A DNA stretch of 10,162 nt, taken from positions 1 to 10,162 of the forward strand of contig BNUJ01000053.1 in NCBI GenBank assembly GCA_025997275.1, written 5' to 3'. The position numbers and the translations under genes were made by a program. The first letter of the stretch is position 1. Each line of letters opens with the position of its first letter. Positions 1-5,558 of this stretch are shown here, one piece after another. The notes under the pieces were generated by a model. It ran no database searches. It saw only the letters and a list, made by a program, of their open reading frames with translations, and was not told where the DNA came from. This DNA comes from Deferribacterales bacterium (GTDB lineage: Bacteria; Chrysiogenota; Deferribacteres; Deferribacterales; JAISNW01).

Positions 1-200
1 GTCTGTTGGCAGTAAATGACAACGAATTAGTATAAATCTGCATGGCTCTCCCCTATTACAACTATACCATTTTAGTCTTTGCCTCCATGCAACGCCACTC
101 GCTATCGGCAGATTGTTAGGGAAAGTTTAAGGAAAAATAGCAACTAATCAAGACAAGCGTTGCTAAATTTTGATAGCGCAACAAAAAAAGAATAAAAAAG
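1..200. other. Left-edge non-coding stretch, no gene recognised
   Basis: I find no ORF with a plausible start and ribosome binding site on either strand. Short ORFs here read as shadows. The only structure seen is an inverted repeat near 158-182 (GTTGC pairing with GCAAC) followed by an A-run. On the plus strand that is not a terminator, because a T-run is missing. The stretch lies just upstream of the HTH-terL promoter. Confidence 0.5.
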
Positions 201-229
201 TTGACACTAGTATATATTCACTATATAAT
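201..229 (+). promoter_or_regulatory. Consensus sigma70 promoter of the HTH-terL unit
   Basis: TTGACA at 201-206 and TATAAT at 224-229 are separated by exactly 17 bp, a full match to the sigma70/sigmaA consensus. Start of transcription is expected near 236. A strong Shine-Dalgarno (GGAGG at 252-256) lies 8 nt before the ATG at 265. A promoter this strong would need a repressor, and a palindrome covers its -10 box. Confidence 0.88.
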
Positions 230-238
230 AGTGAATAT
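214..238. promoter_or_regulatory. Perfect 11-bp inverted repeat over the -10 box (probable operator)
   Basis: ATATTCACTAT at 214-224 and ATAGTGAATAT at 228-238 are exact reverse complements around a 3-bp centre. The repeat spans the end of the promoter spacer, the whole -10 box and the expected transcription start. A protein bound here would block RNA polymerase. The nearest candidate binder is the helix-turn-helix protein encoded directly downstream, which would make this an autoregulatory site. That link is inferred from position only. Confidence 0.7.
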
Positions 239-264
239 TTATTATAAAAGGGGAGGGTGGTGTT

Positions 265-498
265 ATGCCAGAGAAGATGTTGACTGTGCCGATGGTAGCG
301 GCTCGGTTGGGGGTGTCGTTCAAGTGGGTGCGGGAGCATATTCGTTCGGGGGATTTGCCAGCTATCAACCTGAACGAACATTTGAAACGTCCCACATACC
401 GCATATCGGAGGCTGCGCTTAGTGTATGGCTAGAGGTTCATTCCTATAATGAGGAGGTCGCAGAGGAGAGTCGTGAGGCGGCAGAACTCGGACTTTAG
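265..498 (+). CDS. Small excisionase/MerR-type helix-turn-helix DNA-binding protein
   Basis: A 77-aa protein that is almost entirely one winged helix-turn-helix of the HTH_17/excisionase class. It runs from LTVPMVAARLGVS (first helix and turn), through a recognition helix (WVREHIRSGDLPAI) and a wing (RPTYRISEAALSVWLE), to an acidic tail. Proteins of this fold act as phage excisionases, small repressors or DNA-binding adaptors. The ATG follows a strong GGAGG with 8-nt spacing and a consensus promoter with an operator-like palindrome. Its 3' end overlaps the start of terL, so the two are probably translated together. The position directly before terL is also where a small terminase subunit would sit, so a DNA-recognition role for the terminase is possible, but the fold is equally consistent with a repressor. 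Family assignment is fairly sure, exact role unknown. Confidence 0.78.
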   Translation: MPEKMLTVPMVAARLGVSFKWVREHIRSGDLPAINLNEHLKRPTYRISEAALSVWLEVHSYNEEVAEESREAAELGL

Positions 499-1789
499 CT
501 ATAGCCCCGCCCAGCGAGCTGTATTCTGTGATTGTAACGCAAGGGTGCGGCTTATAGCAAAAGGGCGCAGGCTTGGCTTTACCAAAGGGGCGGCGTATTA
601 CGTAGTGCATAGTATGCTAGATGGCGTTTATGGCAGTGTCCTATGGGGCGACACCATACACCAGAACATCCGCAACTACGTATCGCGCTACTTTATGCCG
701 ATGCTGAAGAAAATCCCAAAGGAACTATGGCAGTGGAAGGTGTCTGAAAAGCTATTGACAATATCAGGCAACACCTGCGACTTCCGCAGTGCGGACAATC
801 CAGAGAACTGGGAGGGGTTCGGCTACGATTTAATAGTGCTGAACGAGGCGGGAATTATCTTAAAAAATCGCTATCTATGGCAGAACGCCGTTAGACCGAT
901 GATGTTAGATAACCCTAACTCCGTAGCTATTATCGGGGGCACGCCGAAAGGGAAAGGTTTATTTTACGAGCTATACAAGCAGGCGGCTAAACGCAAGAAC
1001 TGGCAAGCGTTCAAGTTTAGCAGTTATGACAACCCAAATCTTGACAAGGGGGCGATAGACGAAATGTTGACAGAACTAGGTGGCGAGGGTGGCGTTGTGC
1101 GACAGGAAATTTACGGGGATTTTATAGACGAAGGCACCTGCGAACTCTTCGGCTATGAGCTGGTGAGTATGGCTATGGAGGGTGAAACTAGCCAATACAG
1201 AGGAGGTTTCACGCCCAAAGGTGGCAGACTAGATGTATGGGGTATAGACGTAGCACGGCAGGGGGACGATATGAGCGTAATAGCCAAACGGCGCGATAGT
1301 ATCATTTACGAATTAGTGCGCAAAAGCACGCCTGATTTGATGAACTTTGCCGACTTTATAGCAAGCGATTATCACGATGCCGCTCGCAAGCCCGATGCGA
1401 TATTTGTAGAGATTAACGGACTAGGGGCAGGGCTATATGACAGACTGCGACAGCTGGGGCTACCGGTGTTGCCAGCTGATGTGGGGGCGAAGTCTATGAA
1501 CGGGAAGATGTTCAACAGGCGGGCGGAGATGTATAAACGGCTGAAAAGTGCGCTAACTATGGGCTTAAAACTGCCGCAAGATAGGAAACTGCATGCCGAG
1601 CTGTGCGCTATTGAATATGAGGTGCGGGAGAACGGAGTATTCAAGATTGCAAGCAAAGACGAACTCAAACGCGCACTAGGCTATTCACCTGATAGTGCGG
1701 ATGCATGTGCGCTGAGCTATTTTGCAGACGTTGTGCCAATGGAGCGAGATGAAACTAGCGGAAGAAACTTGTCAGCAGGGGCGTGGTAG
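449..1789 (+). CDS. terL: Phage terminase large subunit (ATPase-nuclease), apparently orphaned
   Basis: TerL is the motor that pumps phage DNA into the prohead and cuts it. Residues here are numbered from the ATG at 449 (446 aa). The Walker A-like loop is GRRLGFT at 39-45, an arginine-rich variant usual in terminases. Walker B is YDLIVLNE at 126-133, with E133 as the likely catalytic base and Asn where Asp is commoner. The coupling motif is GGTPKGKG at 163-170. The RNase H-like nuclease domain follows with acidic residues D267 (WGIDVA), E321 (FVEINGLGAG) and D418 (SPDSADA). The length is normal for the family and the frame is intact. A GTG at 473, preceded by AGGAG 4 nt away, is a better-supplied start than the ATG at 449, which has only a weak distant GAGG. 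The earlier start adds eight residues. Either overlaps the HTH gene. No portal or capsid gene follows, and the 3' end overlaps the opposing symporter gene by 18 bp. This suggests a prophage remnant or a domesticated pair. Confidence 0.9.
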   Translation: MRRSQRRVVRRQNSDFSYSPAQRAVFCDCNARVRLIAKGRRLGFTKGAAYYVVHSMLDGVYGSVLWGDTIHQNIRNYVSRYFMPMLKKIPKELWQWKVSEKLLTISGNTCDFRSADNPENWEGFGYDLIVLNEAGIILKNRYLWQNAVRPMMLDNPNSVAIIGGTPKGKGLFYELYKQAAKRKNWQAFKFSSYDNPNLDKGAIDEMLTELGGEGGVVRQEIYGDFIDEGTCELFGYELVSMAMEGETSQYRGGFTPKGGRLDVWGIDVARQGDDMSVIAKRRDSIIYELVRKSTPDLMNFADFIASDYHDAARKPDAIFVEINGLGAGLYDRLRQLGLPVLPADVGAKSMNGKMFNRRAEMYKRLKSALTMGLKLPQDRKLHAELCAIEYEVRENGVFKIASKDELKRALGYSPDSADACALSYFADVVPMERDETSGRNLSAGAW

Positions 1790-3196
1790 TCTCAACTTCC
1801 TCATTAGTGTCCAAACTGCCATAAATGCTATGCTGAACAATATTCCTGTGGACTGTGCATTTAAGAGCCATACGCCATGTTTGGTGGCAAAAAATTGAAA
1901 GTAAATAGTCACAACAACACCTATTATAGCCGATAGCAGTGCCCCCCTGCTGTCGGCAGACTTTGTGAACAGCCCGAAAAACAGCGGCGCAGCCAAACTC
2001 ACTGACATTAGCGTATAGAATATCGTCAACGCACCAATAATATTTGGCAACACCATCGCAAAGAGGATTGCCACTGCACCCCCCACCGCCATCATCACAC
2101 GCCCTAGTATCAACAAATTCTTGCTGGATATGTTTGGGTTAATCAACCCTTTATAGACATCGTTCGCCCATGCACCCGCTATCATGTAGAGTATTGCATC
2201 TGACGTGCTCACCTCTGCGGCGAATATAGCCGCTAGAGCAAGAGCCGCTATCCAGAACGGCATCAGCTCAATAATAGCCGTAGGCAGTGCAAGCTCCCTA
2301 TTAGCAAGGGTAGGCACCATAGCAAAAGCACTCATACCGATAAACACAATGAGCATACCGAACAGCCATTGCATAACGCCATTCAGCGCAGTGCCGCGTT
2401 TGACCGCTTCAACGCTCTCTGCCCCATATACCTTGCCTATCAGCCCCGGCGATATGCAAAAAGATGGCGTCAACATCAAAAAGAACCCTATAATAACAGT
2501 CAAACCTATCCCGTCCCAGCTTAACATTACATTATCAACCGGTGCAACTGCGGCTATCTTAACCGCTAATCCGCTAAACCCGCCCACTGCTACATAAGCG
2601 GCAACGGCAGCTAATACAAAACCGAGCATCTTAACCGCTATCTGGAACATATTAACTGCGGCGGCTGATGTAAGCCCGCCTGATATGCTGTATAGCACCA
2701 CTACCAGCGCGCCTATAAGTATGCCGCTAGTCTTTGACAGTCCCGATACCGTCTGTAATATCCATGCAATACCCAGCAACTGTCCGCCGAATATTGCCAG
2801 CGTGCCGATACCCATCATCAGTGAAGTTGTTCCACGGAACAGCTTTGAGTAGCGATATTCCAAGTAATCACCCAGCGTGAAAAAGCCGTGTTCGCAAGCT
2901 TTAGCGTATATGCGAGGACCTACCCAGTAGGCAAGGAATATTGAGCCTAGCCCAGACGCACCTATCCACCACCACGCCGATATGCCGTATTTGTAAGCCA
3001 TACCCGCAAGTCCTATTGTAGAGCCTGCGCCGATATTGCTAGCAAGCAGGGTAGTGAACAGCAGGCGGGTAGACAGCCCCCTGCCAGCGACAAAGAAACC
3101 TGATGCATCTTTAACGTTGCGGCGTTTAGAGAAATAAAAGCCCAGCGCAATCATCACTATGGAGTAAAATGCGATTACAAATATATAGCCGTTCAT
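1772..3196 (-). CDS. Sodium:solute symporter (SSF/SLC5 family)
   Basis: An inner-membrane secondary transporter that couples Na+ entry to uptake of a small solute. It has 474 aa and about 13 hydrophobic membrane segments, the usual size and topology of SSF. Family marks include the TM1 unwound region ASNIGAGSTIG at 52-62, YSISGGLTSAAAV at 169-181 (the GG-containing family signature region), and EVSTSDAILY at 328-337. The Ser/Thr pair in the last motif (S330/T331) corresponds in position to the Na2 sodium-site residues of the family. The substrate cannot be told from sequence; the closest types are general solute/pantothenate/proline-like SSF members. The start ATG (3196) has no clear Shine-Dalgarno, but translation from it gives a complete TM1. 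It is transcribed away from tRNA-Leu and its 3' end overlaps terL tail-to-tail by 18 bp, so the C-terminus (RLPRPC) may have been altered at that junction. Confidence 0.9.
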   Translation of the reverse strand: MNGYIFVIAFYSIVMIALGFYFSKRRNVKDASGFFVAGRGLSTRLLFTTLLASNIGAGSTIGLAGMAYKYGISAWWWIGASGLGSIFLAYWVGPRIYAKACEHGFFTLGDYLEYRYSKLFRGTTSLMMGIGTLAIFGGQLLGIAWILQTVSGLSKTSGILIGALVVVLYSISGGLTSAAAVNMFQIAVKMLGFVLAAVAAYVAVGGFSGLAVKIAAVAPVDNVMLSWDGIGLTVIIGFFLMLTPSFCISPGLIGKVYGAESVEAVKRGTALNGVMQWLFGMLIVFIGMSAFAMVPTLANRELALPTAIIELMPFWIAALALAAIFAAEVSTSDAILYMIAGAWANDVYKGLINPNISSKNLLILGRVMMAVGGAVAILFAMVLPNIIGALTIFYTLMSVSLAAPLFFGLFTKSADSRGALLSAIIGVVVTIYFQFFATKHGVWLLNAQSTGILFSIAFMAVWTLMRKLRLPRPC

Positions 3197-3205
3197 TATG
3201 GACTA

Positions 3206-3234
3206 ACGTTACATACAAAAAATATGTTTGTCAA
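3206..3234 (-). promoter_or_regulatory. Possible symporter promoter
   Basis: On the minus strand TTGACA (3234-3229) is followed after 17 bp by TAACGT (3211-3206), a weak -10 box. Transcription would begin near 3199, only a few bases before the ATG at 3196. The mRNA would then be almost leaderless, which agrees with the missing Shine-Dalgarno. The -35 is perfect, the -10 poor, so the call is tentative. Confidence 0.4.
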
Positions 3235-3262
3235 ATAGTATCTAGTATCTTGTTTTTTCTCG

Positions 3263-3292
3263 TTGACAATGCTTTATTTCTAGGTGTAGAAT
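3263..3292 (+). promoter_or_regulatory. Promoter of tRNA-Leu
   Basis: TTGACA at 3263-3268 and TAGAAT at 3287-3292 with an 18-bp spacer. The expected start near 3299 leaves a leader of about 17 nt before the mature tRNA 5' end at 3316. It is back-to-back with the possible symporter promoter. Confidence 0.75.
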
Positions 3293-3315
3293 GCAGGTGT
3301 TGCATGTAATTGTCC

Positions 3316-3399
3316 GCCCGGATGGCGGAATTGGTAGACGCAAGGGACTTAAAATCCCTCGCCAGCAATGGTGTGCCGGTTCAATTCCGGCTCCGGGCA
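3316..3399 (+). tRNA. trnL(UAA): tRNA-Leu(UAA)
   Basis: Full class II cloverleaf. The acceptor stem GCCCGGA (3316-3322) pairs with TCCGGGC (3392-3398), followed by discriminator A (3399). The D-loop contains the usual TTGGTAGACGC. The anticodon stem AGGGA/TCCCT encloses loop CTTAAAA with anticodon TAA at 3350-3352. A long variable arm typical of Leu follows, then a T arm GCCGG-TTCAATT-CCGGC ending at 3391. CCA is not encoded. It has its own promoter. Genes of phage or plasmid type begin shortly after its 3' end, a common place for integration, although no repeat of the tRNA 3' end is visible in the window. Confidence 0.97.
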
Positions 3400-3472
3400 T
3401 AACAGCATAATATATGAGAGCACGTCATAATTCCTAAACAGGGGAAACCGTCGTGCAATTGTCGCAATTAGT

Positions 3473-4213
3473 TTATCTTCTTCCCGTAGCTGTTTTTTTG
3501 GCAGTAGAGAAAGGAATCTGTTTTTTAGCAATTTCAAACTCTTTTTGCAAGTGCTCAATTATCCCTGTGATGTCTTGATTGAGCCTGTTATAGCCCGCAG
3601 TGTCTTTATCTATTGACAAATCTGCTAACCTGCAAATCCTCATTGCTGTTGCAATACTACCCTCTGCATAGCTGATGTCGTTTTCGTCAGGGTGCAGGCT
3701 CGCCCGCTGTAGCATAGCCAGTGCAACGGTTTCACATTTTACTTCCTCTTTCATATAGAAAGCGGCAACGGACAGGGCAGTGTCGGGATTTACGCCTAAC
3801 TGCTTAAACTCGTCCTGTTCACAAAACTGCATTTTGTAATCGTCAAAACAACTTACTAACATTGAAAGATTAGGAAGTTGATTAGTTTCAACGCTATAAT
3901 TTGTAATAGCGTTGAAAAGGTCGTCGTCTTGCCCTAATCTACGGCTCATGTGGTGTGTTGCCTCGTGCAATACTGCATGATAGTAGTTAGAGGCGTTAGG
4001 AAAACAGCCTTTCGGTGGCAAGACTATTGTTTTATTGCGTTTTAAGACTGGTGTTGTTGCCTCATCGTGCTCAATCACAAGTCCCAAGTTCTTTACAAGC
4101 CTATCTATCGCGCTATTCTTAATAACATTGGAGTATAGCACCCTATCCGACCAATAAGCCTCTGGATATTCGGCGTTGATGTTAGCGGGTATATCAAAAG
4201 CAAAAGATGCCAT
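3473..4213 (-). CDS. Zincin-like metallopeptidase of the ArdC C-terminal / polyvalent-protein type
   Basis: A 246-aa cytoplasmic protein. Residues about 33-95 follow the pattern of the C-terminal MPTase domain of ArdC/TraC-like antirestriction proteins. They run from IDRLVKNLGLVIEH through a strand with IVLPPKGCF and SNYYHAVLHEATHH to the zinc motif HEATH (H83, E84, H87). EEVKCETVAL at 156-165 is well placed to supply the third ligand (E157 or E161). The helical tail 180-228 also matches the ArdC tail layout. ArdC proteins are carried by plasmids and phages and protect incoming DNA from restriction; their N-terminal ssDNA-binding domain is absent here, so this is a stand-alone peptidase domain. 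Its ATG shares one base with the stop of the upstream gene (TAATG), so translation is probably coupled. It is the last gene of a four-gene operon. Whether it is active and what it cuts are unknown. Confidence 0.72.
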   Translation of the reverse strand: MASFAFDIPANINAEYPEAYWSDRVLYSNVIKNSAIDRLVKNLGLVIEHDEATTPVLKRNKTIVLPPKGCFPNASNYYHAVLHEATHHMSRRLGQDDDLFNAITNYSVETNQLPNLSMLVSCFDDYKMQFCEQDEFKQLGVNPDTALSVAAFYMKEEVKCETVALAMLQRASLHPDENDISYAEGSIATAMRICRLADLSIDKDTAGYNRLNQDITGIIEHLQKEFEIAKKQIPFSTAKKTATGRR

Positions 4214-4521
4214 TAGTGTATCACGTCAGCAAACCCATCTGCTTCTAATTGGTGTGCCCACGTATAGTGCTTTCCTTGCATGTCCCCGTGTGGGTCGCCG
4301 TCATATTTTAACGTTGTTTCAATAACGTCATCGGTTATTTTTGCAATGGTTTTCCTAGAAAGTTTTACCCCGCTATTCCTCATTAACTTGTCTTGATGAG
4401 CAATAAGCTCTTCCCGTGTGAAGTATCTAGTAATGCCGTTAATGATGTATTTATACCGCCTAGGTTCAACCGCTGGCAATACGTCCGCACTCTCCACTCT
4501 TAATGCTGTTGCGCTACCCAT
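4213..4521 (-). CDS. Unknown 102-aa protein, operon partner of the ArdC-like peptidase
   Basis: I do not recognise a family. The sequence is soluble and charged. It has a short variable start, then a segment RYKYIINGITRYFTREELIAH that looks like a small beta-hairpin leading into a helix, a basic helical part (SRKTIAKITDDVIETTL), and an aromatic/His-containing end (GKHYTWAHQLEADGF). A strong GGAGGTG (4532-4526) lies 4 nt before the ATG, and a TATAAT (4544-4539) sits just upstream without a good -35, so an internal promoter is possible. Its stop overlaps the start of the peptidase gene by one base, suggesting that the two proteins are made in equal amounts and may act together. A link to polyvalent-protein modules is inferred from context only. 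Confidence 0.7.
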   Translation of the reverse strand: MGSATALRVESADVLPAVEPRRYKYIINGITRYFTREELIAHQDKLMRNSGVKLSRKTIAKITDDVIETTLKYDGDPHGDMQGKHYTWAHQLEADGFADVIH

Positions 4522-4544
4522 AAAACACCTCCACTATCATTATA

Positions 4545-4694
4545 CTATAAAAATATAGGCGCAGGCAGTTCCAACGCCTCTCTTTGCATAACCATATACA
4601 CGTCCCTATGTGCTTTCCTGCCAGCGTGCAACAAAATAGCGTTATCAGCTATTTCATTAGTTATTTTATCACTGATTGAGCCAGTTTGTGCCAT
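4545..4694 (-). CDS. Overlapping 49-aa small protein
   Basis: A short ORF in the frame one step off the upstream gene. It starts with ATG at 4694 inside that gene, overlaps it by 26 nt and stops with TAG at 4545, 23 nt before the next gene. The predicted product begins MAQTGSISDKITNEIADNAI, continues with a basic stretch (LHAGRKAHRDVYMVMQRE) and ends ALELPAPIFL. It would form one long amphipathic helix with a Pro-containing hydrophobic end. A GGAGG lies 12 nt before the ATG, rather far but clear. Without this ORF the operon would have a gap of about 150 nt; with it the genes are tightly packed, which is the main argument that it is real. I do not recognise the family. Confidence 0.6.
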   Translation of the reverse strand: MAQTGSISDKITNEIADNAILLHAGRKAHRDVYMVMQREALELPAPIFL

Positions 4695-4911
4695 ATCGTT
4701 CGTTAGCCTCCACTAGATTATAGCCACTACTAATTAAAAAATCCTTGCCATGAATCTCTTTAAGGTTTTTTGCCATACGTGCAGGCATTGGAATTTGCCT
4801 TATAAGTTTTGTAGCCTCTTCATACTTGCCCGCCTCTCTCAAGTCTAACGCACGTTCCGCCAAGTCTAGTTCCTCATCAAGCGTTAGTTTCCTGTGTTTA
4901 ACAGCTTCCAT
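4669..4911 (-). CDS. Unknown 80-aa helical protein, first gene of the operon
   Basis: The protein begins MEAVKHRKLTLDEELDLAER and looks all-helical. An acidic helix (EELDLAERALDLREAGKYEEA) resembles a TPR-like pair, followed by KLIRQIPMPARMAKNLKEIHG and a conserved-looking end (SGYNLVEANERYGTNWLNQ). I cannot name a family. I chose the ATG at 4911 because it follows a G7 tract (4924-4918) with 6-nt spacing. An upstream ATG at 4962 in the same frame has no ribosome binding site and would cross a palindrome. The small size, the overlap with a second tiny gene and a promoter region with palindromes would fit a toxin-antitoxin-like or regulatory pair, but nothing in the sequence proves that. Confidence 0.68.
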   Translation of the reverse strand: MEAVKHRKLTLDEELDLAERALDLREAGKYEEATKLIRQIPMPARMAKNLKEIHGKDFLISSGYNLVEANERYGTNWLNQ

Positions 4912-4930
4912 ATAAAACCCCCCCTTATAA

Positions 4931-4948
4931 TTTGTCCGTCCGAACAAG
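4931..4948. promoter_or_regulatory. Palindrome copy 1 (candidate operator)
   Basis: Near-perfect inverted repeat TTTGTCCG-TC-CGAACAAG. It matches a second copy at 4997-5014 in layout and in its central CGTCCGA. It lies between the G-tract ribosome site of the 80-aa gene and a possible minus-strand promoter (TTGACA at 4981-4976 with a weak -10 TAACCT at 4958-4953), a normal place for a repressor site. Confidence 0.55.
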
Positions 4949-4996
4949 TTACAGGTTATCATACGTAAGGTAGCTTGTCAAAAGTTTGCAAAAAAG

Positions 4997-5014
4997 TTCG
5001 CTCGTCCGAGCAAA
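4997..5014. promoter_or_regulatory. Palindrome copy 2 (candidate operator)
   Basis: TTCGCTCG-TC-CGAGCAAA, with a perfect GCTCG/CGAGC core. It is the sister of the palindrome at 4931-4948, with centres 66 bp apart. It lies 13 bp upstream of the -35 box of the plus-strand promoter, so one regulator bound to both copies could control the two divergent units. Confidence 0.55.
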
Positions 5015-5027
5015 TTGTAAAAAAGGC

Positions 5028-5056
5028 TTGACTTCTCGTGAGAATAGCCAAATAAT
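5028..5056 (+). promoter_or_regulatory. Promoter of the divergent unknown gene
   Basis: TTGACT (5028-5033), a 17-bp spacer and AATAAT (5051-5056), each 5 of 6 to consensus. Transcription should begin near 5063. The GGAGGTG at 5057-5063 would then fall at or before the RNA start and could not serve fully as the ribosome site, which affects the start chosen for the gene at 5075. Confidence 0.6.
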
Positions 5057-5074
5057 GGAGGTGTAGAGACTAAA

Positions 5075-5470
5075 TTGGGGGACACACCTGTGTTTAAGAA
5101 TATCTATGGCAACATTATTAAACGAGCTTTGTGCAGTCACAGCAGGTGGCGCTTATGTTTCAAGCTAGTGAACTTGTCCACCCCTGAAGAAACCATAGAC
5201 GTGATACTCTATGAAGAGTGCGACCATTGCAGCACCAGACGGGCACGCCTGTCACACTTTGCATCAAATCAGCTTTGGAAGAAACACAAAGATGACAGCA
5301 TAGAACTAAAACGACTGCTTGAACGCTGGATTGACGGCAAGATAGAGACCTACGACGTGCTAAATGCAGAGGTTGTCACCTCCGTCAGCAAAGATATGTC
5401 AGTATTCAGAAACAAAGACCTGACTATCGGTATAGACAAAGTTGACGAGGTTATCAACTCATCCAGATAA
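5075..5470 (+). CDS. Unknown 131-aa protein with a CxxC pair
   Basis: No family recognised. From the TTG at 5075 the protein has an N-terminal basic part with Cys20 and Cys28, then EECDHCSTRRARLSHF with C49 and C52. These four cysteines could form a small zinc site. A charged helix (SIELKRLLERWIDGKIETYDVL) follows, with a C-terminal tail rich in Asp/Val/Ile. The start is uncertain. TTG at 5075 has a GGAGG 13 nt away that may lie outside the transcript. GTG at 5090 is preceded by GGGGG at a better distance and would give 126 aa. It is divergent from the four-gene minus-strand operon and shares the palindrome-bearing control region with it, so it may be its regulator or a linked accessory gene. 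Confidence 0.6.
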   Translation: MGDTPVFKNIYGNIIKRALCSHSRWRLCFKLVNLSTPEETIDVILYEECDHCSTRRARLSHFASNQLWKKHKDDSIELKRLLERWIDGKIETYDVLNAEVVTSVSKDMSVFRNKDLTIGIDKVDEVINSSR

Positions 5471-5558
5471 CCATATTCAGGAAAATTATCCCCACTTTCA
5501 AGAACTCTTTTTATCCCCCCACCCCCAGAGGAGGAGGAGGAGGAGACAGTTTCCCTAT
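5471..5558. repeat. C-run plus (GAG)6 repeat between convergent genes
   Basis: CCCCCCACCCCC at 5515-5526 is followed at once by six GAG triplets at 5528-5545. Read on the minus strand, just after the flagellin stop at 5559, it is a CUC repeat followed by G5-U-G6. This can fold back into a long stem using G-C and G-U pairs, possibly ending flagellin transcription. There is no T-run after it on that strand, so it is not a standard intrinsic terminator. On the plus strand the same fold would suffer C-A mismatches. Confidence 0.45.

Noticed and set aside
158..190. Intrinsic terminator upstream of the HTH promoter
   Set aside because: The hairpin GTTGC/GCAAC is followed by A residues on the plus strand and has the T-run on the wrong side for the minus strand.
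2205..2597. Plus-strand ORF of 130 codons opposite the symporter
   Set aside because: Antisense shadow of the membrane protein, low-complexity Ala/Ile/Pro-rich, no start signal.
3316..3399. tRNA-Leu 3' end as an attachment site
   Set aside because: I looked for a second copy of the T-arm/acceptor 3' sequence and for an integrase gene in the window and found neither.
3316..3558. Minus-strand ORF at 3349-3558 overlapping the tRNA and the peptidase gene
   Set aside because: It lies over a certain tRNA and inside the peptidase gene in another frame, with no ribosome site; a shadow ORF.
4931..4948. LexA (SOS) box
   Set aside because: The arms read GTTCG outside-in, not CGAAC-N4-GTTCG, so the match is only superficial.
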